Shown one piece after another: positions 24,227 to 32,984 of a DNA stretch of 64,000 bases. The DNA is from DAOUJW01 sp034422115. GTDB lineage: Bacteria > Chloroflexota > Dehalococcoidia > Lucifugimonadales > UBA2985. A model generated the notes under the pieces. That model saw only the letters and a program-made list of their open reading frames with translations, did not search any database and had not been told where the DNA came from. A program made the position numbers and the translations under genes. Numbering within the stretch: the first letter of the stretch is position 1; every line of letters begins with the position of its first letter. The stretch is from NCBI GenBank assembly GCA_034422115.1, contig DAOUJW010000005.1, positions 62,001-126,000 on the forward strand, given 5' to 3'.

Positions 24227-24790
24227 ATGATTCTGCTGATAGACAACTACGACAGCTTCACCTACAACCTGTACCAGTACCTGAGCGAGCTTGGGGCTGA
24301 GGTGGAGGTGGTGCGCAACGACCAGGCCACGGTGGAGGACGTGGAGCTCATGCGCCCGGAGAAGATCGTCATCTCCCCCGGGCCGTGCACTCCCAGGGAG
24401 GCGGGCATCTCCAACGACGTGGTGAGCCACTTCGCCGGCCGCGTGCCCATCCTCGGCGTCTGCCTGGGCCACCAGTGCATCGGCTACACCTACGGCGGCA
24501 CCGTGGACAGGGCCGGAGAGATAATGCACGGCAAGACCTCGATGATCCACCACGACGGCAAGGGCGTTTTCCGCGGCCTTCCCAACCCCTTCGAGGCCAT
24601 TCGCTACCACTCCCTGGCCATCTACCGGGAGGACCTGCCGGAGGACCTGGAGGTCACGGCGTGGACGGACAAGGGCCTGATAATGGGCGTGCGGCACAAG
24701 GAGCACCACATTGAGGGCGTGCAGTTCCACCCTGAGTCCATCATGACCGTTGTGGGCAAAGACCTGCTGAGGAACTTCCTCAGCTCCTGA
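24227..24790 (+). CDS. trpG: Anthranilate synthase component II (glutamine amidotransferase)
   Basis: 187 aa class I glutaminase that feeds ammonia to TrpE (or PabB) for anthranilate or aminodeoxychorismate. D-N-Y-D-S-F-T-Y-N-L is at residues 6-15, the nucleophile elbow G-V-C-L-G-H-Q is near 78, and the His-Glu pair is in V-Q-F-H-P-E-S near 170. It heads trpG-D-C-F-B, with 7 nt to trpD. No trpE is upstream, which is unusual. The protein may serve both tryptophan and folate pathways with synthase subunits encoded elsewhere. GGAG lies before the ATG. Confidence 0.95.
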   Translation: MILLIDNYDSFTYNLYQYLSELGAEVEVVRNDQATVEDVELMRPEKIVISPGPCTPREAGISNDVVSHFAGRVPILGVCLGHQCIGYTYGGTVDRAGEIMHGKTSMIHHDGKGVFRGLPNPFEAIRYHSLAIYREDLPEDLEVTAWTDKGLIMGVRHKEHHIEGVQFHPESIMTVVGKDLLRNFLSS

Positions 24791-24797
24791 GGCAAAG

Positions 24798-25811
24798 ATG
24801 ATACAGGAAGCCATAAGCAGCGTGGTCTCCGGCCATCACCTGTCCGCTGAAGAGGCCGCCCAAGTGATGGAGGAGATAATGACGGGCGAAGCGACCCCGG
24901 CGCAGTTCGGGGCCTTTGTCACAGCCCTGCGACTCAAGGGCGAGACGCCGGACGAAATCGCCGGGATGGCGCGGGTGATGCGCGAGAAGGCCCTCCGCGT
25001 CCAGTCCGACGGCGACCTGGTGGACACATGCGGCACCGGCGGCGACGGGTCGCACACCATAAACGTATCCACCATAGCCGCGTTCGTGACCGCTGGCGCG
25101 GGGCTGAAGGTTGCCAAGCACGGAAACCGGGCCATCACCAGCGCCTGCGGCAGCGCCGACGTCATGGAGGCGGCAGGGGTGAAGGTGGACTTGGGGCCTG
25201 AGGCGGTGGAGCAGTGCATCCGGGACGTGGGCATCGGTTTCATGTTCGCTCCCACCTTCCACCCCGCCATGAGGCACGCCGGTCCTCCCAGGAGGGAGAT
25301 AGGCATACGCACCGTGTTCAACATCCTTGGCCCCCTGACCAACCCCGCCGGGGCGCGCAGCCAGGTGCTGGGCGTGGCCGACGGCGCGCTTGGTGAGAAG
25401 ATGGCGATGGTGCTGCTCCGACTGGGCTGCCAGCACGCCCTCGTGGTTCACGGGGAGGACGGCCTGGACGAGATATCCATAGCCGCTCCTTCACAGATAT
25501 GGGAGCTGAAGGACGGCAACATCTACAACTTCAGCGTTACGCCGGAGGACCTTGGGCTGTCCCGGGCCGCCGCAAGCGACGTACAGGGAAGCTCCATAGA
25601 GGACAACCTGGCCGCAATGAACGGCGTCCTCTCCGGCGAGAGGGGCCCGGCCAGGGACATTGTGCTGCTCAACGCCTCCGCCGCGCTGGCCGCAGGCAAC
25701 GCCGTCGATAACCTGAAGCAGGGAATCATGGCCGCCTCCGAGTCCATAGACAGCGGCAAGGCAATGGACAAGCTCCAAGCCCTGGCTGAGCTGAGCCAGA
25801 CGCTGACGTAG
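24798..25811 (+). CDS. trpD: Anthranilate phosphoribosyltransferase
   Basis: 337 aa enzyme joining anthranilate to PRPP. The glycine-rich PRPP loop D-T-C-G-T-G-G-D-G is near residue 76, followed by N-V-S-T, then K-H-G-N-R-A (near 110), the C-G-S-A-D motif and N-I-L-G-P-L-T-N-P near 176. Length and motif order are normal. The gene sits 7 nt behind trpG and 9 nt ahead of trpC, so it is co-transcribed. Confidence 0.97.
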   Translation: MIQEAISSVVSGHHLSAEEAAQVMEEIMTGEATPAQFGAFVTALRLKGETPDEIAGMARVMREKALRVQSDGDLVDTCGTGGDGSHTINVSTIAAFVTAGAGLKVAKHGNRAITSACGSADVMEAAGVKVDLGPEAVEQCIRDVGIGFMFAPTFHPAMRHAGPPRREIGIRTVFNILGPLTNPAGARSQVLGVADGALGEKMAMVLLRLGCQHALVVHGEDGLDEISIAAPSQIWELKDGNIYNFSVTPEDLGLSRAAASDVQGSSIEDNLAAMNGVLSGERGPARDIVLLNASAALAAGNAVDNLKQGIMAASESIDSGKAMDKLQALAELSQTLT

Positions 25812-25820
25812 GTCTCGCAC

Positions 25821-26615
25821 ATGGCTACCATTCTTGACAAGATAGTTGAGGTCAAGGCGCGGGAGGTGGAACGCCGCAAGGTGGAGGAGCCCCTTGAGGC
25901 GCTTGAGGAGCGCATCCGGTCGCTGCCCGTGCCCGCCAACCTGTCCGGCGCGCTCATGGGGGACAGCCTGCGGCTGATAGCGGAGACCAAGAAGGCGTCG
26001 CCGTCCAAGGGCCTGCTGCGGGAGGAGTACGACCCCGCGGCCCTGGCTAAATGCTACGTCGATAACGGCGCAGCGGCGGTCTCGGTGCTCACGGAGGTAG
26101 ACCACTTCCAGGGCAGCCTGGAGCACCTGTCGGCTGTCAAGGAGGTCGTCCGGCCGCACGGCATACCCGCTCTGCGCAAGGACTTCATCTTCGACCCCTA
26201 CCAGGTCTACGAGGCCAGGGCCTACGGCGCGGACGCCCTGCTGCTCATAGTCGCCATACTCACGCCTGAGTGCCTCAGGGAGCTTCTGGAGATCAGCCAG
26301 AGCCTGTGGGTGCAGGCCCTCGTGGAGGTGCACGACGAGTTGGAGCTTCAGACGGCCCTGGACGCGGGCGCGGAGATTATCGGCATCAACAACCGGGACC
26401 TGCGCACCTTCAACACGGACATCTCCCTCACGGACCGCCTGGCGTCCCTGGCGCCCAGGGGCAAGATTGTGGTCAGCGAGAGCGGCATTCACAGCCACGA
26501 GGACATGATGCGGCTGCGACGGGGCGGCGCTCACGCCATGCTGGTGGGGGAGGCCATTGTCACAGCCCCGGACCCGGGGGCCAAGGTGAGGGAGCTGATT
26601 CGCGGCTCCGCGTGA
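25821..26615 (+). CDS. trpC: Indole-3-glycerol phosphate synthase
   Basis: 264 aa TIM-barrel enzyme closing the indole ring from CdRP. Catalytic landmarks are E-T-K-K-A-S-P-S-K-G near residue 55 (Lys), L-R-K-D-F-I near 117 (Lys), G-I-N-N-R-D-L near 190, and S-E-S-G-I near 220. A monofunctional TrpC, as trpF follows as a separate gene 28 nt later. Confidence 0.97.
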   Translation: MATILDKIVEVKAREVERRKVEEPLEALEERIRSLPVPANLSGALMGDSLRLIAETKKASPSKGLLREEYDPAALAKCYVDNGAAAVSVLTEVDHFQGSLEHLSAVKEVVRPHGIPALRKDFIFDPYQVYEARAYGADALLLIVAILTPECLRELLEISQSLWVQALVEVHDELELQTALDAGAEIIGINNRDLRTFNTDISLTDRLASLAPRGKIVVSESGIHSHEDMMRLRRGGAHAMLVGEAIVTAPDPGAKVRELIRGSA

Positions 26616-26643
26616 GTCCACTCTGCGAAGGAAATCTCTCTGT

Positions 26644-27327
26644 ATGACCAAGGTAAAGATTTGCGGGCTTAGAAACATCGATGACGCGCTGGCCGCCGCC
26701 AAAGCGGGCGCGGACTTTCTGGGCATCGTCTTTGAGCCTCGCAGCAAGCGCTACGTAGGTGAAGATGAGGCGAGAGACCTAGTTAGGGACTTCCACGAGC
26801 GCTGGGGGCAGGACGGCCCTCGCTGGGTGGGCGTCTTCGCCAACCAGCCCCTTGAGGACGTGCAGCGCGTCATCGCTCACTGCGACCTGGACATGGCCCA
26901 GTTGTCCGGCAGCGAGTCCCCGGACTACTGCCGCCAGGTGGCAAAACCGGTGATTAAGGTGGTGCACGTCAGAAGCGACGCACCGGCCCAGGACGTTCTG
27001 GCGGAGGTGGGCAACTCCCTGGCCCTGTACGAGAACGACGGCCACATGTGTATGCTGGACACCTTCAAGCAGGGAGTCCTTGGCGGCACCGGCCAGGTCT
27101 TCGACTGGGACGTGGCGCGGGAACTGGCCCGCGAACACCCTCTGCTACTGGCGGGAGGCCTTAACCGCGACAACGTCGCCGATGCCATGCGCCAGGTCGG
27201 GTCCTGGGGCCTTGACGTATCCAGCGGCGTCGAGACCGACGGCCAAAAGGACGCGGCCAAAATCGTGGACTTCATAGAGCAGGTACGGCGCGCAGACGCG
27301 TTGCTTAAGCAGAGCGCCGGGGCGTGA
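26644..27327 (+). CDS. trpF: Phosphoribosylanthranilate isomerase
   Basis: 227 aa TIM-barrel Amadori isomerase. K-I-C-G-L-R at residues 5-10 contains the catalytic Cys7. G-I-V-F-E-P-R-S-K-R-Y-V is near 28, the catalytic Asp is in M-L-D-T-F near 138, and L-L-A-G-G-L-N-R-D-N-V is near 168. AAGGAAATCTCTCTGT precedes the ATG. It is placed between trpC and trpB in the operon. Confidence 0.96.
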   Translation: MTKVKICGLRNIDDALAAAKAGADFLGIVFEPRSKRYVGEDEARDLVRDFHERWGQDGPRWVGVFANQPLEDVQRVIAHCDLDMAQLSGSESPDYCRQVAKPVIKVVHVRSDAPAQDVLAEVGNSLALYENDGHMCMLDTFKQGVLGGTGQVFDWDVARELAREHPLLLAGGLNRDNVADAMRQVGSWGLDVSSGVETDGQKDAAKIVDFIEQVRRADALLKQSAGA

Positions 27328-27349
27328 CGACCTCACAGAAGGCAAAAGT

Positions 27350-28546
27350 ATGACAACAGAAAAAGCCCCCCTCCCCGACTCCCTGGGCCACTTTGGGCCT
27401 TACGGCGGCCGCTTTGTGCCGGAGACCCTGATGTCGGCGCTGGAGGAGCTTGAGAGGGAGTACGCGGCCTCCCGGGAGTCTCACCTCTTTCAAAATCGTC
27501 TCTCCGACTACAACGCCAACTACGCCGGAAGGCCCACGCCCCTCTACTTCGCCCGAAACCTGTCGGCCCAGTTCGGCGGCGCTCGCATCTACCTCAAGCG
27601 GGAGGACCTGACCCACACCGGGGCGCACAAGATCAACAACGCTCTGGGCCAGGCGCTGCTGGCGCAGCACATGGGCAAGCGGCGCATCATCGCCGAGACG
27701 GGCGCAGGGCAGCACGGCGTTGCAACGGCCACAGCCTGCGCAATGCTGGGGCTGGAGTGCGTGGTGTACATGGGCGAAGAGGACATGCGGCGACAGGCCA
27801 TCAACGTCTACCGCATGAGGCTGCTGGGAGCTGAGGTGAGGGCTGTCACGGCGGGAAGCCGAACTCTGAAGGACGCCATCAACGAGGCCATCCGCGACTG
27901 GGTGACCAACGTGGAGACCACTCACTACCTGCTGGGCAGCGTCGTGGGGCCGCACCCGTACCCGATGATGGTGCGTGACTTCCAGTCGGTCATCGGCGCG
28001 GAGGCGCGTGGGCAGATGCTGGAGGCGGAGGGCCGCCTGCCCGACTACGCCGTCGCGTGCGTCGGTGGAGGCAGCAACTCGATGGGCCTCTTCTACCCCT
28101 TCATCGACGACACCGAGGTCAAGCTGGTGGGCGTTGAGGCCGGCGGCAGCGGCGTCGACACCGGGAGCCACGCGTCCACTCTCGTCGCCGGGAGGCCCGG
28201 CGTGCTCCACGGCTCCATGTCCTACCTGCTCCAGGACGAGCACGGCCAGGTAATAGAGACCCACAGCATCTCCGCGGGCCTGGACTACCCCGGCGTTGGC
28301 CCGGAGCACAGCCATCTGAAGGACACGGAGCGGGCGGAGTACACCGCCGTCACCGACTCCCAGGCCCTTGAGGGGTTCCACCTGCTCTCACGCGCCGAGG
28401 GCATCATCCCGGCCCTGGAGCCGGCCCACGCCATCTACTACGTCAGCCAGATGGCCCCCACGCTGCCCCAGGACGCGATTGTCCTGGTCTGCCTCAGCGG
28501 CCGCGGGGACAAGGACGTGGACACGGTGGCGCGCCTGGGAGAGTAG
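27350..28546 (+). CDS. trpB: Tryptophan synthase beta chain
   Basis: 398 aa PLP enzyme condensing indole and serine. H-T-G-A-H-K-I-N-N carries the PLP lysine (Lys94), G-A-G-Q-H-G-V is near 120, the phosphate-binding loop is G-G-G-S-N-S-M-G near 240, and G-L-D-Y-P-G-V-G-P is near 310. It is the last gene of the trp cluster; trpA, normally next, is absent and replaced by an AT-richer cassette. The alpha subunit must be encoded elsewhere or is missing. Confidence 0.97.
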   Translation: MTTEKAPLPDSLGHFGPYGGRFVPETLMSALEELEREYAASRESHLFQNRLSDYNANYAGRPTPLYFARNLSAQFGGARIYLKREDLTHTGAHKINNALGQALLAQHMGKRRIIAETGAGQHGVATATACAMLGLECVVYMGEEDMRRQAINVYRMRLLGAEVRAVTAGSRTLKDAINEAIRDWVTNVETTHYLLGSVVGPHPYPMMVRDFQSVIGAEARGQMLEAEGRLPDYAVACVGGGSNSMGLFYPFIDDTEVKLVGVEAGGSGVDTGSHASTLVAGRPGVLHGSMSYLLQDEHGQVIETHSISAGLDYPGVGPEHSHLKDTERAEYTAVTDSQALEGFHLLSRAEGIIPALEPAHAIYYVSQMAPTLPQDAIVLVCLSGRGDKDVDTVARLGE

Positions 28547-28596
28547 GGACAAGGACACTTTAAGACATTCGCCTATTGACACTTATGGCAGAATAA

Positions 28597-28620
28597 TGTT
28601 AGAACACAAGCGTTCTAACA
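28597..28620. promoter_or_regulatory. 9 bp inverted repeat upstream of HD-hydrolase gene
   Basis: TGTTAGAAC-ACAAGC-GTTCTAACA, perfect, 12 nt before the TTG start of the HD gene and just behind a TTGACA at 28576-28581. It could be an operator. The GAAC...GTTC half-sites recall Gram-positive-type SOS boxes, but the 6 nt spacing differs from the classical 4 nt. Confidence 0.55.
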
Positions 28621-28632
28621 ACGAGGTGTAAC

Positions 28633-29925
28633 TTGTTGCCTAGCCCTGCTGGGACCTTTAGAGACCCTGTTCATGGTTACATTGATGTTTATCCACATGA
28701 GAAGACAATTATAGATACCTTCGCTTTCCAGCGTTTGCGGTGGATTCATCAACTGGGACTTTCTTCATACGTCTACCACGGTGCTGAACATTCCCGATTT
28801 GGACATTCGCTGGGAGCAATGCATCTAGCCGGTAAGTTCACTGAGAGGCTGATACTCAAGAACAGGGGCCTGATCGAGGGAAGTTTAGGTTGGGAGTCCT
28901 CGAACTTCGATCAGAATGCTGAACAGCTTATCATGGAGGCAAGGCTGGGCGGTCTGCTACACGATATTGGCCATGCTCCATTCTCCCATGTTGGCGAAGC
29001 TGCTCTGTTCCCGGAAGGCATGGAGCATGAGGACTATAGTGCCGCTATCATAGTTTCGCCGGATCTGGGTATAGGTGAGACCATAGACACTGAACTCGAA
29101 AGGTGGGGAATCACTAAGGAACGTGTCTCAGAGATAGTAAAGAAAAAGGGAACGTACCAAGCGGGATTTGTGAGAGAACTAGTATCGAGTGCTTGGGACG
29201 TAGACAAAATGGATTATCTGCTTAGGGATTCATTGTACTGTGGCGTGCAATACGGCAACTATGACCTAGATAGATTGCTGGACACATTCACGCTATGTGT
29301 TGAGGACTCAAGTGGTAATCTCCAGCTCGGAGTAGAGTATGGTGGGCTCCATGCGGTTGAGGGACTCATTTTAGCTCGCTATTTCATGTTCACTCAAGTT
29401 TACTTCCATGGCGTGAGGCGCGCTTACGACTATATACTGACTGAATTCATCAAGGAACTTCTCTTGGAGGATACAGGTAAAAACCACTATCCTGAAGATG
29501 TGAACGAATTTCTAGAATGGAACGATCTGTCGGTGCTAGCGAAGGCACATGCTCGGGCAGACGCGGAAGATAAGAACCTAGCATGGAGGATAGTGTCCAG
29601 GCAGCATCCGAAAGTTGTTTACGATACGCCTGATCATCCGGATCAGTTGCGAGCAAGTAGGGCTTTCGTCAGACTACCCGAAGAAATCCGCCACCAGTTT
29701 GGCGACTTGTTAATCTGGGCCGATCGTGCCTCCGACCATCCAGAGAAGTTCAAAACGGAGATGTTGCCGGTCTCACAAGGAGGTTCTTGGAATGACATTA
29801 AGTACCTCTCCAGGGCATTGCAAGGTTTAGAGGAGATCAGCTTAGTCAGAGTCTACGCGGATGTACGCGGAGATGAGGATCTGAGCCAAATAATTAGGGA
29901 ATTCTGTTTTCAGTTTATGAGATAG
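28633..29925 (+). CDS. HD-superfamily phosphohydrolase (dNTPase/YwfO-like)
   Basis: 430 aa. HD metal ligands are visible: H-S-R-F-G-H-S (His58), L-L-H-D-I-G-H-A-P-F-S-H (His110-Asp111), and the final Asp in W-D-V-D-K-M-D-Y. The opening D-P-V-H-G-Y-I and F-Q-R-L-R-W-I-x-Q-L-G are typical of the SAMHD1/dGTPase-like branch, which hydrolyses dNTPs. Starts at TTG 28633 (GAGGTG upstream). The sequence is AT-richer, with different codon choice from the trp operon, pointing to horizontal acquisition. It pairs with the gene that follows (9 nt gap). A housekeeping role in nucleotide control or a role in phage defence are both possible. Confidence 0.85.
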   Translation: MLPSPAGTFRDPVHGYIDVYPHEKTIIDTFAFQRLRWIHQLGLSSYVYHGAEHSRFGHSLGAMHLAGKFTERLILKNRGLIEGSLGWESSNFDQNAEQLIMEARLGGLLHDIGHAPFSHVGEAALFPEGMEHEDYSAAIIVSPDLGIGETIDTELERWGITKERVSEIVKKKGTYQAGFVRELVSSAWDVDKMDYLLRDSLYCGVQYGNYDLDRLLDTFTLCVEDSSGNLQLGVEYGGLHAVEGLILARYFMFTQVYFHGVRRAYDYILTEFIKELLLEDTGKNHYPEDVNEFLEWNDLSVLAKAHARADAEDKNLAWRIVSRQHPKVVYDTPDHPDQLRASRAFVRLPEEIRHQFGDLLIWADRASDHPEKFKTEMLPVSQGGSWNDIKYLSRALQGLEEISLVRVYADVRGDEDLSQIIREFCFQFMR

Positions 29926-29934
29926 GGAGCGAAA

Positions 29935-30471
29935 ATGAGCGATACAGAATTACTTGTCAGGCGACTCGCCGCTATTCAGTGTATAGTGGAGCAATCAAAG
30001 GATATCGGCAAGACGAAGGTTCAGAAGATCATCTACTTCCTGCAAGAGGGACTCCAAGTTCCGCTTGATTACAGCTTTAAAATGCACCACTACGGTCCCT
30101 TCTCTGATGAGATAGATAGTGGCATTTCAGCACTGCAATCTGCCGGTTACATAGAGGTGACTCACGATTCACAGGGATATGGATATCACATTACACCCGC
30201 TTCCGAAAAGCAGCTTCCTTGGGACAGTGAGCTAGCCACGTACAAAGAAGAGATGACTAAAGCAATTCACGCTCTTAGCGTCCTAGACGCTTCAAACCTA
30301 GAGTTGTACGCAACGGTTCATTTTGTACACAACCTGTTGGATGAACCCATTAAGGAAAGCGTTGTAGACGATGTTTACAAACTTAAGCCCAAGTTTCATA
30401 GGCAGACTATCCGTCTCGCGTATGATCAACTCGTAAAGAGTGGGCTAATCATTGAGGTGCCTGACTCTTAG
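29935..30471 (+). CDS. YwgA/Panacea (DUF4065)-like protein
   Basis: 178 aa. The N-terminal pattern T-K-V-Q-K-I-I-Y-F-L-Q at residues 30-40, then H-H-Y-G-P-F-S-D-E-I near 58, followed by helical repeats, matches the YwgA/SocA-type Panacea fold. That fold is found in antitoxins and in proteins encoded next to HD hydrolases (as Bacillus ywfO-ywgA). GGGAGCGAAA precedes the ATG. Same AT-rich character as the HD gene, so the two look like one transferred cassette. It may restrain or direct the HD enzyme. I infer this from gene pairing; no direct evidence. Confidence 0.72.
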   Translation: MSDTELLVRRLAAIQCIVEQSKDIGKTKVQKIIYFLQEGLQVPLDYSFKMHHYGPFSDEIDSGISALQSAGYIEVTHDSQGYGYHITPASEKQLPWDSELATYKEEMTKAIHALSVLDASNLELYATVHFVHNLLDEPIKESVVDDVYKLKPKFHRQTIRLAYDQLVKSGLIIEVPDS

Positions 30472-30485
30472 AGATACTTTTGGCT

Positions 30486-30986
30486 TCACCGCCAGAGACG
30501 CGCCAGGTGCTCCGCCTCCTCGTCGCTGAGGGGGTAGGGGCGCTTCAGCCACCGGTAAACCTCAAACCAGCGGCCGGCCACCTTGACGGCCAGTATGGGG
30601 TCAACCTCCTCGGCCAGCACCGCCGTCTCCTCTATCTCATACAGGGTGGACAGCGGCTCGCGGAGAGCCTCCGCCTCCACGCTCATCAGCACCTTGTTGG
30701 CGTCGTACTTGACGAAGGTCCCGCTCTTTGGGATGCCCATCGTAAGGCGCGCCACTCCCGGTATGCTGACGCCGATCTCCTTGCGCCATGACACCCGGTA
30801 GACGTCCGACATGTGCATGAACCCGAAGAGGCCTTTCTTCAGGGGCGTCAGCTCCAGGGGCGTCGGGTGCAAGCCCAGGGTGGCCGCCCTGTTGAGGAAT
30901 CGTTCGATAATCTCACGCTCTATCGCCTCTTGCGCCGCCCGCGGCGAGAAGATTGCGCCTTGACCAATCTGACTGTACGTAGCCAT
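30486..30986 (-). CDS. Conserved hypothetical protein
   Basis: 166 aa, soluble, with no signal or TM segment. The N-terminal ~50 residues are helical (S-P-R-A-A-Q-E-A-I-E-R-E-I-I-E-R-F-L), the middle is beta-rich (Y-R-V-S-W-R-K-E-I-G-V-S-I), and W-F-E-V-Y-R-W is near the end. The start is moved from 30998 to ATG 30986 because GGAGGTGG directly precedes it. It is GC-rich again like the core genome and converges with the AT-rich cassette. I do not recognise the family. Confidence 0.6.
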   Translation of the reverse strand: MATYSQIGQGAIFSPRAAQEAIEREIIERFLNRAATLGLHPTPLELTPLKKGLFGFMHMSDVYRVSWRKEIGVSIPGVARLTMGIPKSGTFVKYDANKVLMSVEAEALREPLSTLYEIEETAVLAEEVDPILAVKVAGRWFEVYRWLKRPYPLSDEEAEHLARLWR

Positions 30987-31188
30987 GTCCACCTCCAAAT
31001 AGCCTTGCTCTAAAGACTTGAAGTGCAGGAAGTGACAACCAGTCTAACCCACGTCAAGGGATTAGCATAGTACCCAGGCCAAATTGTAAGAATTTTAATA
31101 ACTTCACGGCCAATGCGAGTGGAAATCGCCTTCCTTGAATACGGGATATGCGCCCTGTATACTTATCAATTATCTCAACAAGTCTAAT

Positions 31189-31260
31189 GTCACTCCCGAC
31201 TTCTAGGGAGTCCACACCACGCCCCTCCTGGATTCCTGCTTTCGCAGGAATGACGGTGAC
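31189..31260. repeat. Dispersed repeat, family B
   Basis: GTCACTCCCGAC...GGGAGTCC then GATTCCTGCTTTCGCAGGAATG, two hairpins joined by CCTCCTG. This element fills part of the 30987-31326 gene-free interval; the remainder is AT-rich with no clear feature. Confidence 0.8.
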
Positions 31261-31326
31261 GGTGTCCTTGGGTGAGACGGGCGTGGTTGCAACTTGTTCA
31301 GAAGGTCATTAGCTCTGCTAGGTATC

Positions 31327-32238
31327 ATGGACAACCGAACCGTATCCATACGAGTGCCCGCCACCACGGCCAACCTTGGCCCAGGCTTCGACTGCCTGGG
31401 CATGGCCCTGGACTGGTGGAACGAGGTCTGCATGAGCGTGTCCACATCTCCGGCTGTGCGCGTCGAGGGAGAGGGCGCAGGCTCCCTGAGCGCGGCTGAG
31501 GACAACCTGGTGTACCGCGCCGCGTGCGCCGCCTTCAACGCGGCTGGCGAGGAGCCTCCTGCGCTCTCGATATGGTGCCGCAACCGCATCCCCCTGGCCC
31601 GGGGCCTTGGGAGCAGCGCCGCCGCTATCGTGGGCGGGCTGGTGGCCGCCAACGCCCTCTGCCGTCGTCCCATTGACCAGGAGTGCCTGCTCAACCTGGC
31701 CGTGGACATGGAGGGGCACGGCGACAACGTCTCCCCTGCCCTGCTGGGGGGCTGCCGGGTGGTGGTGCGCGACGAAGGCCGAGTCATCGCTGAGTCAGTG
31801 CCGCTGCCGCCGGGCCTTATGGCTGTTGTCCTGGTGCCGGATGTACCGATGGCCACCAGCGAAGCGCGCGCCGTCCTGCCGGAGATGGTCAGCCGAGAAG
31901 AAGCGGTGTACAATCTGGGGAGGGTTGCGCTGCTCGTGAACAGCCTGTCGACGGGACGGCTGGACAATATGAAGGTGGCAACCCAGGACAGGCTTCACCA
32001 GCCGGCTCGCCAGGCCATATTCCCGGCCATGAAGTACGTGCTGCGGGCCGCCCTGGACGCGGGCGCAGTCGGCGCGTTCCTGTCGGGGGGAGGCTCCAGC
32101 GTCCTGGCGCTGGCAACCTCCAGGCCCATGACCATTGGTTATGAGATGATAAACGCTGCGGACAAAGTGGGCGTATCGGGGAGCCTCAAGGTGACGAGGC
32201 CGTCCCCCGTTGGCGCGCACGTGGTATCGACGGAGTGA
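31327..32238 (+). CDS. thrB: Homoserine kinase
   Basis: 303 aa GHMP kinase phosphorylating homoserine for threonine synthesis. V-P-A-T-T-A-N-L-G-P-G-F-D-C-L-G (residues 9-24) and the ATP loop P-L-A-R-G-L-G-S-S-A-A-A (near 91) are intact, as is the C-terminal G-A-F-L-S-G-G-G-S-S. ATG 31327 gives the expected N-terminus; the frame opens earlier without support. The aspartate kinase gene follows 10 nt later, so both belong to an aspartate-family operon. Confidence 0.94.
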   Translation: MDNRTVSIRVPATTANLGPGFDCLGMALDWWNEVCMSVSTSPAVRVEGEGAGSLSAAEDNLVYRAACAAFNAAGEEPPALSIWCRNRIPLARGLGSSAAAIVGGLVAANALCRRPIDQECLLNLAVDMEGHGDNVSPALLGGCRVVVRDEGRVIAESVPLPPGLMAVVLVPDVPMATSEARAVLPEMVSREEAVYNLGRVALLVNSLSTGRLDNMKVATQDRLHQPARQAIFPAMKYVLRAALDAGAVGAFLSGGGSSVLALATSRPMTIGYEMINAADKVGVSGSLKVTRPSPVGAHVVSTE

Positions 32239-32248
32239 TGGAGCGGAT

Positions 32249-32977
32249 ATGAGCGAACTGATTGTACAGAAGTACGGCGGAAGCTCCGTGGCCAACGCCG
32301 AGCGAATCAAGAACGTGGCCGGTCGCATAGCCCGCGCCAAGGACCGGGGCGATCAGGTGGTGGTGGTCGTATCGGCGATGGGCGACACGACCGACGACCT
32401 CATCAGCCTGGCCTACTCGGTCAACGAGAGGCCCGACGGCCGGGAGCTTGCGCTGCTGCTGTCCACCGGGGAGATAGTGTCCTGCACCCTGGTCACAATG
32501 GCCCTGCGGTCGATGGGCTACGACGCCATCGGCCTGAGCGGAGGGCAGGCGGGCATCCAGACCACCGGCACGGACTACACTCGTGCTAGAATAGTGGCAA
32601 TAGACACGCAGCGCATTCGCAGGGAACTGGAGGAGGGCAAGATCGTGGTCGTCGCCGGGTTCCAGGGCATCACGGAGGACATGGAGATAACCACCCTGGG
32701 ACGAGGGGCGTCGGACACCACCGCCATAGCCCTGGCCGCCCAGCTGGAGGCCGGGATGTGCGAGATATACACGGACGTGGAGGGCATTTACACAGCCGAC
32801 CCCAGGGTTGTGCCCAACGCCAGGAAGCTGGACGAGATAGGCTACGAGGAGATGCTGGAGCTGGCCGGGCACGGGGCCAAGATGAACCCCCGCTCCATAG
32901 AGCTTGGGGCGATTTACAACGTGCCCATAATGGTGGCCTCCAGCTTTGTGGACGCGCCCGGAACTTTGATACACTGA
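32249..32977 (+). CDS. Aspartate kinase, catalytic domain (gene split before ACT domains)
   Basis: 242 aa, containing the complete amino-acid-kinase domain: V-Q-K-Y-G-G-S-S-V at residues 5-13, S-T-G-E near 72, G-F-Q-G near 142, T-T-L-G-R-G-A-S-D-T-T near 152, and Y-T-D-V-E-G-I-Y-T-A-D-P. It stops at TGA 32975 right after G-T-L-I-H, where normal aspartate kinases run on into two ACT domains. Those domains are encoded from 32985 in the +1-shifted frame. Reading CAC-(T)-GAG would fuse them seamlessly. Start at ATG 32249 with GGAG upstream. It may be a natural two-subunit enzyme, a programmed +1 frameshift at CAC-UGA, a mutation or an assembly error. Confidence 0.88.
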   Translation: MSELIVQKYGGSSVANAERIKNVAGRIARAKDRGDQVVVVVSAMGDTTDDLISLAYSVNERPDGRELALLLSTGEIVSCTLVTMALRSMGYDAIGLSGGQAGIQTTGTDYTRARIVAIDTQRIRRELEEGKIVVVAGFQGITEDMEITTLGRGASDTTAIALAAQLEAGMCEIYTDVEGIYTADPRVVPNARKLDEIGYEEMLELAGHGAKMNPRSIELGAIYNVPIMVASSFVDAPGTLIH

Positions 32978-32984
32978 GAGAGAT

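Noticed and set aside
25491..26747. Minus-strand 418-codon frame across trpD-trpC
   Set aside because: Shadow of two well-defined enzymes.
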